Of a DNA stretch of 64,000 nt, positions 50,503-63,930 are shown one piece after another. Numbering within the stretch: the first letter of the stretch is position 1; each line of letters begins with the position of its first letter. The stretch covers positions 10,730,965 through 10,794,964 of the forward strand of contig NC_031770.1 of assembly GCF_001522545.3 (NCBI RefSeq). The letters run 5' to 3'. A model generated the notes under the pieces. It made no database searches. It worked only from the letters and a program-made list of their open reading frames with translations, and had not been told where the DNA came from. A program made the position numbers and the translations under genes. Source of the stretch: Parus major. Lineage: Eukaryota > Chordata > Aves > Passeriformes > Paridae.

Positions 50503-53500
50503 GCCCCGATCTATCATGTGAAAATAAGGGTCCAAAATCCAGCTTAGGGCAAAGGGTTCTTGTCCTGCATGGTGCTGTGCTTCTCACATGTCTGCTCTCC
50601 ACTGAGGGAGTTACACTCTCACCTCTTGGCTCAAGCACTGTAAATAGCTTCCCAAAACTGTGCAGGAATTCTTAAGCTGTCCTCAGGAGTCCTGGCCTGA
50701 CACCAGGAAGCAGGACCCCATCTCTGACTTCTAGTGCCAGTGGGGCAGTGGGATTGCTAATACCAGCATTAACACTTAAAGTTTCCTGTGGTTTAAGACC
50801 TCTGGTTTCAATTGCATCGAAATGAAGAGCAGATCAAAGGGAAGAGTTAGTCCAAGATTCTGATGTGCCTCTGTGTTTATGAATGTGCACATGAACAAAA
50901 CAAGTTTAAAAAAAAACCACCTGGGTATGATTCACCCAAATATTGTGTGGGGGAATCATTTTCCACCAGGGAGCTAATTGCTAATTACATGAGTGTGAAG
51001 CAAATTCATTTGCAGAGTTTTGTTCTTTGGAGCCAAAGAAACCAAAGTTTGCAGAAGCAGAGCTGATGGGTGTTTAGGCAACGGAGGTATTGTTATTTCT
51101 GTCAGAGCCCTGAGCTGAAGTTTTTAGGAAAGTTATTGCTCTTTAAAATAACTTCACTTTATTTATTAGCTCAGAACTTTCCCAGAGTGAATGACAAATA
51201 AAGCCTGTGTTATTTTTCCAGGGCTTATTTTGAGATACAAGCTATCTGATATAAGGGGTTCCTCTGGCAGCTGGACAAGGAGACCATACATCAGCATCAC
51301 GGAGCAGGGAGAGCTGCCTGACGGATGTGAGATGTGCTGGAGGCTCTCTCTGCCCTGGCTGAGAGCTGCTCAGGCTGCCTGACACAGGGGTATGGGGCAT
51401 GGAAATGATGATTCCGTCGGGAAATGCGGCGTGGCTGAAGGTGGTGGCAGCAGCAGTGTCCATGGAGCTGCTAGTTAGGGATAATAAACTCAAGCAAATG
51501 TGGCTTATTTCTGTGTGCCTCTGCAGAGAACTCGTCCTCCCCTTACGAGTCCTTAAGTTGTCGCAGCCCGAGTCCCTTTAATTTATCCAGCCAGCGCTGC
51601 CCGGGGTGGCTCCCGGCAGCTTTTGATGAGGAAGAATGGAGAGGGCTTGAGTTGCAAGAGCCGAGGGAAGCTGAATGAATCATTAAAAGCAAGATAAGAA
51701 CCTAAAAGCCTCCACCAAATGCCCTTGTTTATGCTGATTTGATTGTTTATGCCACTTGACAGGGATGAAACCAGAGGCAGATGCAACGACTAAATCCTGG
51801 GTCACTGCAGCGCCCTGCCCGTGGTGCCTGGCCTTTGCCGGAGACCTGCCTTGTGCATCCAGGCACGAGGTTCTGTGTTTGGGGGAGCAGTTCGCCTCTC
51901 TCCTCAGGGGCTGGCTGCTGCAGGCCAGGCAGGGTGTGTGGCTGCCCAAACATCTGTGGCCAGACGCCGTGCAGGATTTTCTCACAGGAACGGAGAGCGG
52001 CGGTGGCACAGCTCGGGGCGGCCGCGCTCAGCAGAGCCAGTGGCAAGCTTGGTCACTGTCACCCATCGGGCTGGGGGCACTGCTGGTGTCCCCCAAGGGC
52101 TGCTAGTGGGTGCCTTGGGGTGCTTGCCTGCTGTCCTTCCTGTGCCCTGCAGGCTTTCTGCTTGCAGACAAGAAAAGGAGGCTGAAGTGGGAGATTTTAA
52201 AGGCTTTTTTTCATCTAGGTTCAAAGAGGAGCAGAAATCAAGCTCGGGGTCTTTGCTGCTTACCCCAGGGTAAGAGAGATGCTCACGCTGTGGAGTCATT
52301 CTCTACAGGCAAGGGGAGCAAGCTTTGGGCCGCCTGGCAGAGAGGGGCTGTGGGGGGACATCTCCCATCCCCAGGACTCACACATGCCATCCCCACCAGC
52401 TCCCCACCCATCCCCAGCAGGCAGCAGCAGCTCCCTGTGTTGCAGAGAGCTGGTATAGCTTGCAAGGTGCTCAAACACCATGGCAAAAGTGATAAATGCA
52501 GACGATCTCAGGCAGATTATGTGAGCTAGATAAGCTGCCAGTACCTGGAAGAGTCATTGAGGGACAGCTGCTGTGCAGCAGTGGAAGAAGTTTCCTTTTC
52601 CTGCTGCTCCCACATAAGCAGTTGGTTTTAGGTGCATTTTGAGCATTCTGAACGCTGTTTTCTAGTGCATGCTGGAGACACTCCGCCATGGAGCAGCACA
52701 AAAAGCCTTGCTTTGGCATTCCACGGCTGAAAGCAGAGAGCTGAAAGGCAGGGCTCCAGCTCCACCAGGAGCAAGGCCCCAGAGGGATGTGTGTGAGCAC
52801 ACACCAGGACAGAGCTCTGAGGGGGGCTGAGGTCTGTCCTCACCCCTGCAGAAGACAATTGTTGGCAGTGTTTCACGTCTCCTCTCTGTTTAACAGCAAT
52901 TCTCCAACTCACAGCAGTGCACAATAAAAAGCATGGAGGGTTTTTAGAGGGGGGCCTGAGTATGCACCAAGGAGCAACGTGGCAGGCTCTTTGCAGCTGC
53001 ACACGGGCTTTGCTCGGTGCTTGTGCCACTCTGAAACCTTGCCACTGCCCAGTGCAGCCCTACAGAAAGCCAGAAGGGATCAGGTGCTGGAAGCTGGAGA
53101 GGTCTCAGAGGTGCAAAGCAGACCTTTTTTTTGGTCCAGGTTTTCAGCATATCCTGCATCTTGCTGTTAGTGGCTGATTGTCATTGGCAAACCTTTAGCA
53201 CCTTCCATGCCAAATCCACCCCTGGTAGCACTGGGAGAGAGTTGCCCTTATTTCTGTGAGGTCTTTCCGTGTCCTGGCTGCCTTGGATGGCTGGGCTGGC
53301 TGCTGAGCGAGCTTCTTGCTTGCGGTGTCTCAGGATGACTGCGGCTGGCTGCACGTGGGTTTCACCCCCTGCAGCATGTGCCTGCTTCTCTGGCTCCAAG
53401 GGCTGAATTCCTGGTGCTTTTCATAGCATTGTGCTCTTCTGTGTGCTTCCTCCGATCTTCAGAGCGAGACATGTTTCCCAAGGATAAAAGACCAGAGCTA

Positions 53501-55446
53501 AACCAGGCTGAATTCAGAGCTGCTGCGTTTGTGAAGCGGAGCTGATCTGGATTTAGATCAGCAGAGCTCAGCTCACGGCACAAAAATAGACAAAATTCTT
53601 CAAGGCATGCTGGAAATGTTAGCAGCTCTTTGAACAGCAGCTCTTTCAGTCTATCTTCCTAACTTTCTCCCTAAAACAATGCTTGTTGCACACAATGGGC
53701 CCTGTTTTCTTCTCGGTCCTGCAGCTGTCCGCAGCTTTGGTGGCATTTGGAGCTGTCTGTGTGGTAGGGTCTCCTGGGGCTATGCCACCCTCCAGCTCCA
53801 GTGGGATGGGCTGTGTCCCTGGGAGTGCTGAGTGGGATATTTCTTCGGTCAGTTTGAGAAGAGGAGCCCTCTGATCAGGTAGATCCTTGACTTGGGTGAG
53901 GTGTGGCTGGGGGTGGGAAGGGAATCCCTTCTTGCTCTTCAAATACATCAGACTGTCATTGCTTCCCCCAGCAAATGTCTTACTGGGAGTGTGTGTGCCC
54001 TGCTGTGCTGCCATGAGCTCCTCATGGCAGGGGACAGAAACTTTCCAGGGAGGAGCTTGCATGGCTTAGTACAGGAATATCAGCTCAGGCAGCCCCGGTG
54101 CTGTGAGAAAACCCAGGGTCAGAGCAGCCCTGGAGGAGACATTTGGTTTCAGAGGGTCATGAGAGCTGGCACACTGCACACACTGCACACTTCCAGCTTT
54201 TCCTCTGCGAGTGTAAAGTGTGAAATTTGGTTATGTTTGCAAAAAAGAAAGTAGCTTTGTTCGTGTTGGGCATCCCCTGATGCAAATAAGATCCCTTGGT
54301 GGTAATGTTATGCCAGCCCTGATCAGTAAATGCCTGGCTATTGATGGCAGGAGGTGATTGCCCCGAATTAGCAGTAGTTGGTGTTTTAAAGATCCTTCTC
54401 TGCCCAGCCTCGGCTGGCCCCTGGCACATGTGGAATGAGGGAATGTGAGGCTCAAGGCTCAGTGCCTGCTCTATTTTTCCTGATCTCCATTTTATTTATT
54501 TTTTTTCTCTCTTTTTGTTGCATCTGCCCAGTGCATTTTAAATCACATCTCAGGGCAGCTGCAGCATCCTGCCTTATTGCAGTGGCATGTCTGTGTATTG
54601 TCCACACTTGCTCTCTTCACAGCTGAAGAAGCTTTTCAAAATAAAAAATCCCTCACTTGCAAGCACCACGCAGATGAAATATGTTTTCCTTAGTAAAATA
54701 TTAAAACAAATCTCTTCCACGCAGGCACAGCCCATGGAAATGTCTTTAAAACACACAGGGAGGCATGGATGCAATATTTACAATCTTGAGCAAGGCAATT
54801 TATAATCTGCCTGAGCTCCCTGATGCTATTTGAGCGGCTTTTTTTTCTGGAGTGTATCAGAACAAATTAATCAACATTTTCCTAACTATATGCATATGGG
54901 TTTCTAAAATATTTTGGCTGTAGGTTGCAGCACTGATTGCTCACAGGGCTTATTCAAGCATCTTCCATTTGATCAGCAGGAGAACGCACCAGCCACTCCA
55001 GTGAATTTCTAATGCAAACTGACCAGCCCATTTTCCCTTCTGCAATTATTAAAGGTCAGCTCAAAATGAACCAAGGAAGGGGAGGGATCTTGTCGCTTTT
55101 TGCTTCGATACTGGGCTCATTTCTCTTCCTTGGACTGGGGGTGGGGGAGGAATGGAAGCAAAGCTCCCTTCTCCCCTTGTGCTCCCATGTCCTCGTTCTG
55201 GGCACAGAGCTGGCCAGAGACCTGTCCAGGGGGGCTTGCAAAGGGTCCCTTACACCACTTCCTTTGGCTTTCTGCTCATTTTCCCCTCCTTTCCCCTTAA
55301 AGGAAGTGTATTAAAGACACCACCCCACTGCTCTTCCAAGCCCTTCAAAGCCTGTGAACTCAGCTATCACACGCTGAACCATTTCTCATGTGGCAAAACA
55401 CAGCTCCAGGCACCTGCCAAAAGACTGGCTTTCATTACTGCCATTT

Positions 55447-55475
55447 AAAAAAATTAATTAATTAATTAATTTAAA
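55447..55475. repeat. (AATT)n simple repeat
   Basis: Five consecutive TTAA/AATT units flanked by an A run on each side. The tract is AT-only and self-complementary, so it is easily melted and could form a small cruciform. Confidence 0.9.
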
Positions 55476-57999
55476 AAGGTAACAAAAACTGTTTCCCCCC
55501 CGCAAATTTTATTGCCAGGCTTTGCCTTGAGAGAGATCCCAATGCTGACCCCTTGGGTATTTCCCCTGCAAGCACTGGTGCTGAAACTGCAGGGGCACAG
55601 CAGGAACTGGAGCGAGGTGGAGCCTTTTCCTGGTGAGGTGCTTTGGAAGGGCTCTCTCCCATCCCCTGCCACTGCTTGGATGTGCATGGCTTGCCAGGGA
55701 TTTCCTGCATGTGTTTCCTGCTGGGGCTGAGCAACACTTTTACTGCCTCAATGAGGCAAGTAAATTTTCTTGCACTTTTCTGTGTGACAGCTGCAGTTGG
55801 GAGAAATGCAGGAGGACAGGACTGAAGAGAGGAGCAGACAGCTCCCTGAGGAAGCCAAAAGCATTTCTGTGTGTCGGTGGTCTGAAAATGCTCCAGCCAG
55901 CCCCAGCCAAGCACTACTGGGGGTGGGCTGAAGTGGTTGAGCACTGGGAGATGACTGCTCACTGCAACCATGTTGCAGGAAAACCAAAACTGTTTTCCAC
56001 TTTTCAGGAAACAGGATCCATGTTTTAGGAATCTGCTTGCTAAATTTTAAGACATGCCATCTATCCATGAATAGTGGCTTGCTCTAACATCTCACGTGGA
56101 GACCCAGAAGTGCACAGAGCTATAAGGAGGCAGCTCTCTCACAAACACGGTCTGAAACCAGAGCAGATCTCAATCACATCACGTCAGATCAGGACATCTG
56201 CAGGCAGAGAGGGGCTGAGATTGCTCTGGAGCAGGTGACACTGCCTGCACACCCCTCTGGGACCAAGCTTTGCAGAAGTCCTGGTGAATCTGTAAAGCTT
56301 TCAGCACAAAGCAAACCGCTTTGCAGAGGTTCAGAGCCTGCTGATTGCCCAGGAGAGAATCCACTCCAGCATCTTCCAGCAGGAACTGCCAAGCCTTTTG
56401 TCCCAAACGCTTGGAACTGATTTTCTGTTTGCCACCATAAATAAAGACTTGGTGTTTCCTAAGTTTGTCCCAAGTAGCTGAGTTGTGTGTCTGGTAGCCA
56501 GAAGGAGTAGCTGACCGAGGAAGCCTTGCAGCACTGCTGACAGGGTTCCTCTTCCCCAGGGTCCTGAGGGATTCTCCCAGCAAAGCTGAGTTTCTCTGGT
56601 GGTGCACTGGGGCAGGCTGACCAGCCTAAGTCTAAAATCTCAAAACAGGTTTGGAAAACAGAGTTGCAGCCAAAGCTGGGTCACTGCTCTGGCCGTGCCG
56701 TCATTGCAAGAGGTCAGTGCTGCGGCAGAGTCCCTGCTGCGGGAATAGCAACACCCAGCAAACGTGAGCTCCCAAGGTGGAGCCTTTCCAGCCATGGCAT
56801 CAGGGTTCTGGGGGTTTCACAGCTCTGCTTTTGGCCACTTGTAGGGCCTGTTGGGTAGCCCAGCCCTGAGCATTCATCCCCAGAGATGACCCAGTCCCGT
56901 GTCAGGAGAGCTGTGGGCAGCTCAGCACTGAGAGGATATTGCTGAGACCAAGTGGAAGCAGATGAAAGTCTCTTGCGTGAAAGTGTTTCACAGTGTGACT
57001 TCTGGAGCAGCTGAATCGATGTCTGGTCCCTGAAGAAGCCTGGCAGAAAAGTTACATGTGGGAAATCCCTGCTCCACAGCCCCTCCCATGCCTGTCATGC
57101 TTTTACCGTCCAGCTACCAATCCAAATTTGTCAGCATTTCTTGCAGATAAAGCTTCTGGGTGCTCCAGCAAATGATCCTGCAATATTTGAACTAGGCAAG
57201 GATGTCCTGCAGACCTCAATGCTTTTTCTGGAAAGTGGAGGGTCAGCAGAGAGCTGCTGACTGAGGTTTGGCAGGTCCCTTCTGCTCTAATGCAGCTCTC
57301 TTGTACTTACACAGAAGGGACAGGAGGAATAAATGTGGAGTGGGGTGCAGCCAGCTTGTAGCCTCACAAGAGTGTGGGGAAGGCTTCCTGAAATTGTTAC
57401 ATCCTTGGTTTCATTGCCTTTCCCAGAGCAGACACTGGCATTATTGTCCTTTTTCCCCTCAACTAAAGTGGCACTTTTAAAGGTGCTGCCGAGGGCTGTG
57501 ACATGCAGTGTCCAAGTGCTTGTGCCAAACAGTCCTGTGGGGTGACAAAAGCCAGTCCTCCCTATTCAGTGATGGCAGCAGAGGCTGGAGCTTCTTTTTG
57601 CCTGACCACCAGAGTTTCAACACAAGCTTCAGGAGGACCAGGATTTCTCTGGCCACCCTGGGAGCATAAAGACGGGACAGGAGGAGGTCCTGGGCACTTT
57701 GCCCATGGTGCTGCTGGCACTCTTGCAGCACACTGGGAATAGCAGGGATGGGTGTCCAGCACCCACTGCACGAGCAGAGTCCACAGAGATATGGCTGTGG
57801 GGCTGCTGAGACTCCAGTGAGCCCCTGAGAAGTTCTGGGAGACAGAAGGCTTTGATGTACCTTTATAAAGCCAGCTGGGCAGCTGTGGAGTCACAGCTGT
57901 TGGCAGAGGGACTCCAGAAGTGCTGAGTAATGTATCACCGTGCTACTACCCCCCAAAACCACCTCCCTGCACTTGGCACTTCCAGGATCCCTGTGCCAG

Positions 58000-58450
58000 G
58001 CACCCAAGCTCCGTGATGGCTAGGAGAACCAAGAGGACGAGCCATTTGGTGAATAATTTATCCATTATTCATTTACTCAATATGCGAATAATGCCGCGCA
58101 CTGAGTGAGCAGGCGCAAAATTAAAAACCAAAATGATGGATGCTGCCTTATCAAGCTCTCTTCATCCCACTCTTGAGACTCATTCAGCTTTAAATATTGA
58201 TGGCGGACGGCCTGTTGGCAAACAGAGATTGTGTAAATCCATCCATCTCCGCTCGCTGCCACGGTTTGCGGGCAGAGACTTGGTGCAGCTGCAGCCGTGG
58301 CCGAGACGTGTGGCCTGTGCTGCCTGGCATGGAGAGGGGGATCAGAGCCCCTTTCATTACCTCCTGAAGGTGGCAATTAATCTGTGCCTGGGCACTCATC
58401 TACGTGAGAATACAGCACCAGTGAGCTGCAGCGTTTAATAATTGGATCCT
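58000..58450. promoter_or_regulatory. Candidate conserved non-coding element
   Basis: A repeat-free block that mixes AT-rich homeobox-like words (GAATAATTTATCCATTATTCAT, AAATATTGATGGC, GGCAATTAATC) with retained CpGs (GAATAATGCCGCGCAC, GATGGCGGACGG, CGAGACGTG). Retained CpGs in otherwise CpG-depleted intron suggest selection or lack of methylation, as in enhancers. This is inference from composition; alignment to other birds would test it. Confidence 0.35.
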
Positions 58451-58609
58451 TAGAACATCCCTGAAAAGCCTGGGCCACCTCAGCAGGGACTGCAGCACGG
58501 CTCCAATCACAGGGCTGCCCTTCCCTCTGTGGAGTTGCTTGAATAGCTGGTGCCTTCAGCTGCTCTTCTTTTACTTCAAAACCTGCCAGGCACGCACTGA
58601 GGATTAGTT

Positions 58610-58637
58610 AAAAAAAAAAAAAAATTAAAAAAAAAAA
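58610..58637. repeat. Poly-A tract
   Basis: A runs of 15 and 11 bases separated by TT. No retroposon body is visible immediately upstream, so it may be the tail of an element too decayed to identify or simple sequence. Confidence 0.9.
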
Positions 58638-59441
58638 TTGAAAAGCAGATCCCTGCTGAGAAGGGTGGTATGATGCCAGAGGAGATTTGGGAGCCACTGT
58701 GTTGAGGGACTAGCGCAGTGAGGAGCAGCTTCCCAAGTCCAGCTGGAGCTGCATTACTGCCCAGGCCAGACACAGTCTTTGCACAGACCTGCAGAACTCT
58801 GAATTTCCCGGGTGGATCCTGCCCCTGCCACCCCCAGGCCTTCCCACACCTTCAGCAGGAGCTGGACTCCCAAAATCAGCCACAAGCCGAGCAGACCAAG
58901 AGGGGCTGCCTGCACAAGGATAAATTCAGGGCTGTCCCAGGTGAATCCTGGCACCAGGGATCTGCTTTTTTCCTCTCCCACAGCCTCTTGCAGGGCCCAA
59001 GAGCTCCTCACAAGAGTCATTTCTGAGATGAGACCGATGGGTGCTCAGCTCAGAAGACAGCAGGGCCCATCACATCCACAGCAGGAGTGGGGATGCAGAC
59101 ACCTTTCCAGGCTGGCTTCTCCCTGTGCTGGCAGTGTGAGAGCACGGCAGGGATCTCCAGCCACGGCCTCCTCTACCCTGCCAGCTTAGCCAGGGACAGG
59201 GGCTGCACAGAAAGGGCTGGGATTCGCCTGCTCCTCGGCAGTCTGGAGGCACCCTTGGGACCCAGGTCGCAGATGGATGGCCTGGGGGAGGTGCCAGCAG
59301 AAAGCAGGCTGGAAACATCTCTGCTGGCTCTCCTGAGCCGGAGGCATGTGGCGAGGTGCCTCTCTGGGGATGCTGTCCTTGCATGACTCCAGGGCTGAAT
59401 TTGCCATGTGCTGCAGTGTGACTCCCATGTGGTGTGTTCCT

Positions 59442-59922
59442 TCCTGCTCCTGCCTGTTCCTGCCTGCTCCTGCCTCCTCCTGCCTGCTNNNNNNNNNNNN
59501 NNNNNNNNNNNNNNNNNNNNNNNNNNNNNNNNNNNNNNNNNNNNNNNNNNNNNNNNNNNNNNNNNNNNNNNNNNNNNNNNNNNNNNNNNNNNNNNNNNNN
59601 NNNNNNNNNNNNNCTGCCTCCTCCTGCCTTCTTCTTCCTGCTCCTGCCTGCTCCTGCCTGCTTCTTCCTGCTCCTGCCTCCTCCTGCCTGTTCTGCCTGT
59701 TCCTGCCTGTTCCTGCCTGCTCCTGCCTCCTCCTGCCTGTTCTGCCTGCTCCTGCCTGCTCCTGCCTGTTCCTGCCTGTTCCTGCCTCCTCCTGCCTGCT
59801 TCTTCCTGCTCCTGCCTGTTCCTGCCTGCTCCTGCCTGCTCATGCCTGCTTCTTCCTGCTCCTGTCTGCTCCTGACTGATTCTTCCTGCTCCTGCCTGTT
59901 CCTTCCTGCTCCTGCCTGCTCT
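59442..59922. repeat. Decamer minisatellite (CTGCTCCTGC)n interrupted by an assembly gap
   Basis: A tandem array of a 10-base unit, mostly CTGCTCCTGC with variants CTGTTCCTGC, CTCCTCCTGC and CTTCTTCCTG-type units and a few 9-base units (CTGTTCTGC). About 355 bases of array are visible around 125 N bases. The long apparent reading frames over it, with repeated Gln-Glu-Gln-Ala-Gly-type or Cys-Leu-Leu-Leu-Pro-type peptides, arise from the repeat and gap and are not genes. The array is strongly pyrimidine-biased on the + strand. Confidence 0.97.
59489..59613. other. Assembly gap (125 N)
   Basis: All bases are N. The gap lies inside the decamer minisatellite, so the true array is probably longer than shown and its length here is unreliable. 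Confidence 0.99.
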
Positions 59923-62900
59923 GGCAGCACTGTGCCAGTGGCTCAGTGCATCACAGGGCTTCCAGGACAAGAAAAAAAGCAGGTTTTCATGCTGGCAGCA
60001 TTTCAAGGGACAAAGCAGTGTGCCTTTGGGGTAAAGGCCTAGAGGATGTGCAAGCTGAAGAAACAAATGCCATCAACCCCTCTCATCCTTGCTCTCTGGA
60101 AGAAGGGAGTGATATTCTTTGCACATTTGAAAAGCCCAAGACAAGTATCTTAAACATGGAGCATGGCCAGTCCAATTACTTCTCTTGGTCTCGTGCCCAG
60201 GGTTTATTCCGTGAAACATCTCAGTGACAAATGTTCCCACTGCAAGAAACTTTCTAGTACTTCTTTTTTTTTTTTCCATTTCTTGACACTGTAAACTTAT
60301 GCCAGAGGCTGCTTAGAACCAAGGTGTAATTTGGATCCATCCAGACTTTTGTAAAGTGCAGCTGGAAAATATCTCAGGAAGGAGATAATCGCTACAGCCT
60401 TGAGAAAGAGCTTTGTGTAAATGAACCCAGAGATTTCTTTTGTGGGAATAAACTTCTCTTGGAGATATGTCCTTTCTCTCCTTTAATCTTCCCACTGGGA
60501 TTTCCATATCAGCAACCTAAGACCCAACCAGATTTTATTGCTCATTTTCAGTGTGTTTTAAGCACAGATTAATTGCAGATACCCAGCTGTCCTGCTCTAA
60601 CCAGCCATCTCATACCATTAAACCAAACAACTGCCAACCCATCTGAAAGTATGGATGAATAACGCTTCTAATTGCCTTTCTTCATCTACTGAAAAGAAAA
60701 AAGTCCTGCTGGGAATTCAGGTTCAGACCTTTGCCTTGGAAAAAATCAGCGCCTCTCGGTTGAGCACACTTGGCCACCCTGTGCTGGCAGAGAGCTGCTG
60801 TGTGTGTTGCTGCTTGAGTGCATATTGTTTACATAAATGTTGCAAGAGGATGGGAGAGTGATGGGAGCTGCCATCTCCAGAGGTTAAACTCTGGTCTGCA
60901 CTTCCAGGCTGGATCACAGCTTCTAAACGGGGAAGAAACTGGGAGGCAGCAGTGGTGAATTTTGGAGGGGTAAGCAGTGTGCTGGACCCACAGGCATGGA
61001 GGGCAGTGCCAGGCCGAGAGGAGCAGGTCACTGATCCATCCTGGCCCTGAAATGTGTCTCAACATCAGGGTTCTTTCTTCAGTGCAGGACTCTGTGCAAA
61101 TGTGTTGCCAGCTCTGGCTGCTTATCCAAATTAATAGCGCCAAGCAGGAACAAGATGTACTGGCGAGTTTCCCTGGGACCAGGTGGATCCTGGCTGTCCC
61201 CAGGAGCCCCAGCATCCCTTAAGCTCCACTTAAGAGTCATATAGATTGTTCCTGTTGGGAGTTAGGGAAAAGCAGGTTGCAGAGATGTGCACCTTCTCCA
61301 TTCCCCCATCACCAGCTCTGGGTGGCACAAGCCCTCCAGACCATGGCTGTCCCTTTCACGTGGTTCACCCCATCAATGCCTTCCAGATATTTCCAAGCAC
61401 TCATGGCATAGCAAGCACCAAAGTCCCTTTTTTTTTTTCCCATCATTCTTGCAGAAATCCAGCACAAACCCCCAGTCTGCAGCCAGTGGCTCAACCACAA
61501 AATACTTCTCTTTGGAAAGCACAGGGACAAATGGACTCTGGGGCCTGGGAAGCACTGTGTGCAGAAAATCAGCATTGCCTGGGACAAAGCAGCCACTTGC
61601 AGCTCACAGAGCAGCTGCTGTGTGATGATGTTTCAGACCAGCAGGCTGTTTGTCACTGCCTTCCCTTTTATCTCCCCAGTGAAACCTCAGCGCTGTGCGC
61701 GTGGTTTTTCCTGATGGAGCTGCTGGAGCTTCACAAACCCATCCCTCCCCATGCCTCTCTTGAGATCTCAGTAGAAATTCTGGAGTCTTGGCCATCAGAA
61801 GGTGCAGACAAAATGGGAATTTCCATTTTGAAGCAGCCTGAAAACCCCAGGGTTTGCACACAGACAAGGGCTCCCCAGCTCCTGTGCTGGCAGGTACCAA
61901 ACCATTATTTGGGGATTTTTTACAAGCCATGGATGTACATTTCCTTCTTTGCTTGCTGGAGGGAAGGCTGCCTATGATTCTGGTCCCCAGCATTTCACAG
62001 AGGCTTAATTCACAGTTCAGTTTGGGGTCAAACAAAGCTTCAGGTTTGTGGGAGACTGCTGGGAGCTCTGGTTGGTTATTAAAATATTCCTGGTATCACA
62101 TCTACTACCCTCACCCTAGCCAAAGATGCTGGGGAATGTGAACAGTATCTTCTATAGCCTGCAGAGGAATGGAAACCTCTTCAAACCAAACTCAGTGACT
62201 GAAATTCAAAGCATGGCATTGAATTTTTTTTTAACAAAATGCTGTCATTATCCTAAATATAAAAATGTTTGATTCCAAACCATTTTTTCATAGTCATATT
62301 AGACAAAAGCAGCTTGTTCTAAACATGTCACTTTTGACAAAACCAGCATCTTTGTGGCTGAAAATAAATACTCTGTGAATAAATCTCTATGCCAGTACTA
62401 GTGATAAGTCTTTCATTTCATGCTCTAATTGAACATTGGCTTTACAACTTAAAAGCAATCATCCTAAATTGCCTTCTGCTAATATTAATGCTTCAGACAA
62501 AGGGTAACAGCCAGATTATAGGTTCGTATATTATTCAGGCAAATCTGGGCTCTTCATACATCACTTTTAAAAAGAAAATTAATTTTTCCATGTGTCAAGA
62601 ATGAAAATAGTAATAATGGATGATGCACTTACATCACCCTGTATTGCTGAGATTGGCAAGAACACTGCCTCTGAACAAAGTGAGCGTAGATAGCATGCGT
62701 GCCTTCATGCCAACCCAAGCAGGCGGCTGGGCAACCTCAAAAGCGCCACTGCCTGTGACTTAAACCTGCACTTCTCCAAGTGACAAACTAGATCTCACGT
62801 GCTGCACTGATAAGCAACACCCCCTCCCCCTGTTTAATGCACATAATCTATTTAAATCCCTCACCTGGCAGGTGGCTATGTGAGTTGGCAAGGACTGGCT

Positions 62901-63930
62901 GCCTCAGACCGAGCTGAGAGCAGAGCTGTAGAGGGGGTGTTGTGTCACACAGCAGTGGTGCCATGGGGCTGCTTTGGGAGAGGTTGGTGCACTGCTCCAA
63001 GCCACCAGAGGGGTCCAGGCAGCGTCCATGACACCGAGCCTGGACAGATTCCAGCCACGGTAGGAAATGTTTGGCAACAAGACTGCATCTTCCAATGGGA
63101 AATGAAGAGAAGCTCAAACCTCAGCCATCACCTGAGGCTGTGGTGTCAGGGCTAGACCTGTCTTTGAGACATTTGGATTGTCCACTGGATGGGAATCACT
63201 AATCATTTGCACATTTTCCTCCTGCTTTACCCATTTCCCAGTCCAGCTCCCTCGCAGGGTTGGTGGTGGGCTTGCACAGCAGCCCTAGTGCCGCTGTGCC
63301 ATCCTGCATGCCCTCTGCTTTTTTGGCTGTGCCATGGGAAACCCACTCTTTCCCAGGCATATGTTGGGAGTGGGGTATTTTTAGCTCTTGGTGCTGGGGC
63401 CAGGTGTCAGCAGGGCAGAGGAGTCCATGGATCCCTGGGGACTGCCTGTTCCACTGCTGCTGCTGCCCTCCACTTGCGGGTACAAGCACCACCATCACCT
63501 CCTCACTCAGCAGCTTCATCCACTCACACCTTGTTTCCTCTTGCAGGAAAAGTCTTCCCTCTGTCAGCTTTAGAGAGCCCCTTGTAGTCACCCTGCAGTT
63601 TGAGATCCTGTCTGCCTTCTCACTCACCCCTGACAAGCTGACCCTCTGATCCAGCTTAGCATGTTCAGGGATTCACTGGCACCTAAATTATTGGAGGACG
63701 TCTTTTGCATCAGCTGGAGCAAGCCTGTGCTTGTTCTGAGCTTGGATGATGAGGTGGGAACACAGGATCCAGCCATGACATCAGCAGTGCCAGATCACCC
63801 CTTTGCCCTCCTCAGGTGCTCTGGAACTCATGCAGGAGGTTTGTGACCCTGGTAATGATGGTGGGAACTGAAGGTCCCCCAAGCTGGAATGGAGGTGGCA
63901 GCTGATGAAGGGAAAGTGCCACATCCAACC
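59923..63930. other. Intron 2 segment, no gene supported
   Basis: Unique-looking sequence. A + strand frame open from an ATG at 61286 to 61977 (about 230 codons) is the longest outside exon 2 and the minisatellite. It resembles no protein I know, and I find no supporting features. A T run lies at 60264-60275. About 62190-62620 is AT-rich and repeat-free. Confidence 0.55.

Larger units (their letters stand above)
50503..59441. other. Intron 2 segment with CpG patch and AT repeat, no gene seen
   Basis: No coding similarity. A small CpG-rich patch at about 51961-52040, containing a NotI site at 52018-52025, stands out. (TTAA/ATTA)n sequence occupies 55447-55475. A candidate conserved element at 58000-58450 and A runs at 58610-58637 are listed separately. 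The remainder looks like ordinary intron. Confidence 0.55.

Noticed and set aside
59442..59922. CRISPR-like array
   Set aside because: Units are 9-10 bases with no spacers; it is a minisatellite in a vertebrate genome.
59070..60066. Long frames of ~290 codons on the minus strand and up to 200 on the plus strand across the minisatellite
   Set aside because: They consist of decamer-repeat peptides and a 125-base N gap read as X; no start, splice or family support.
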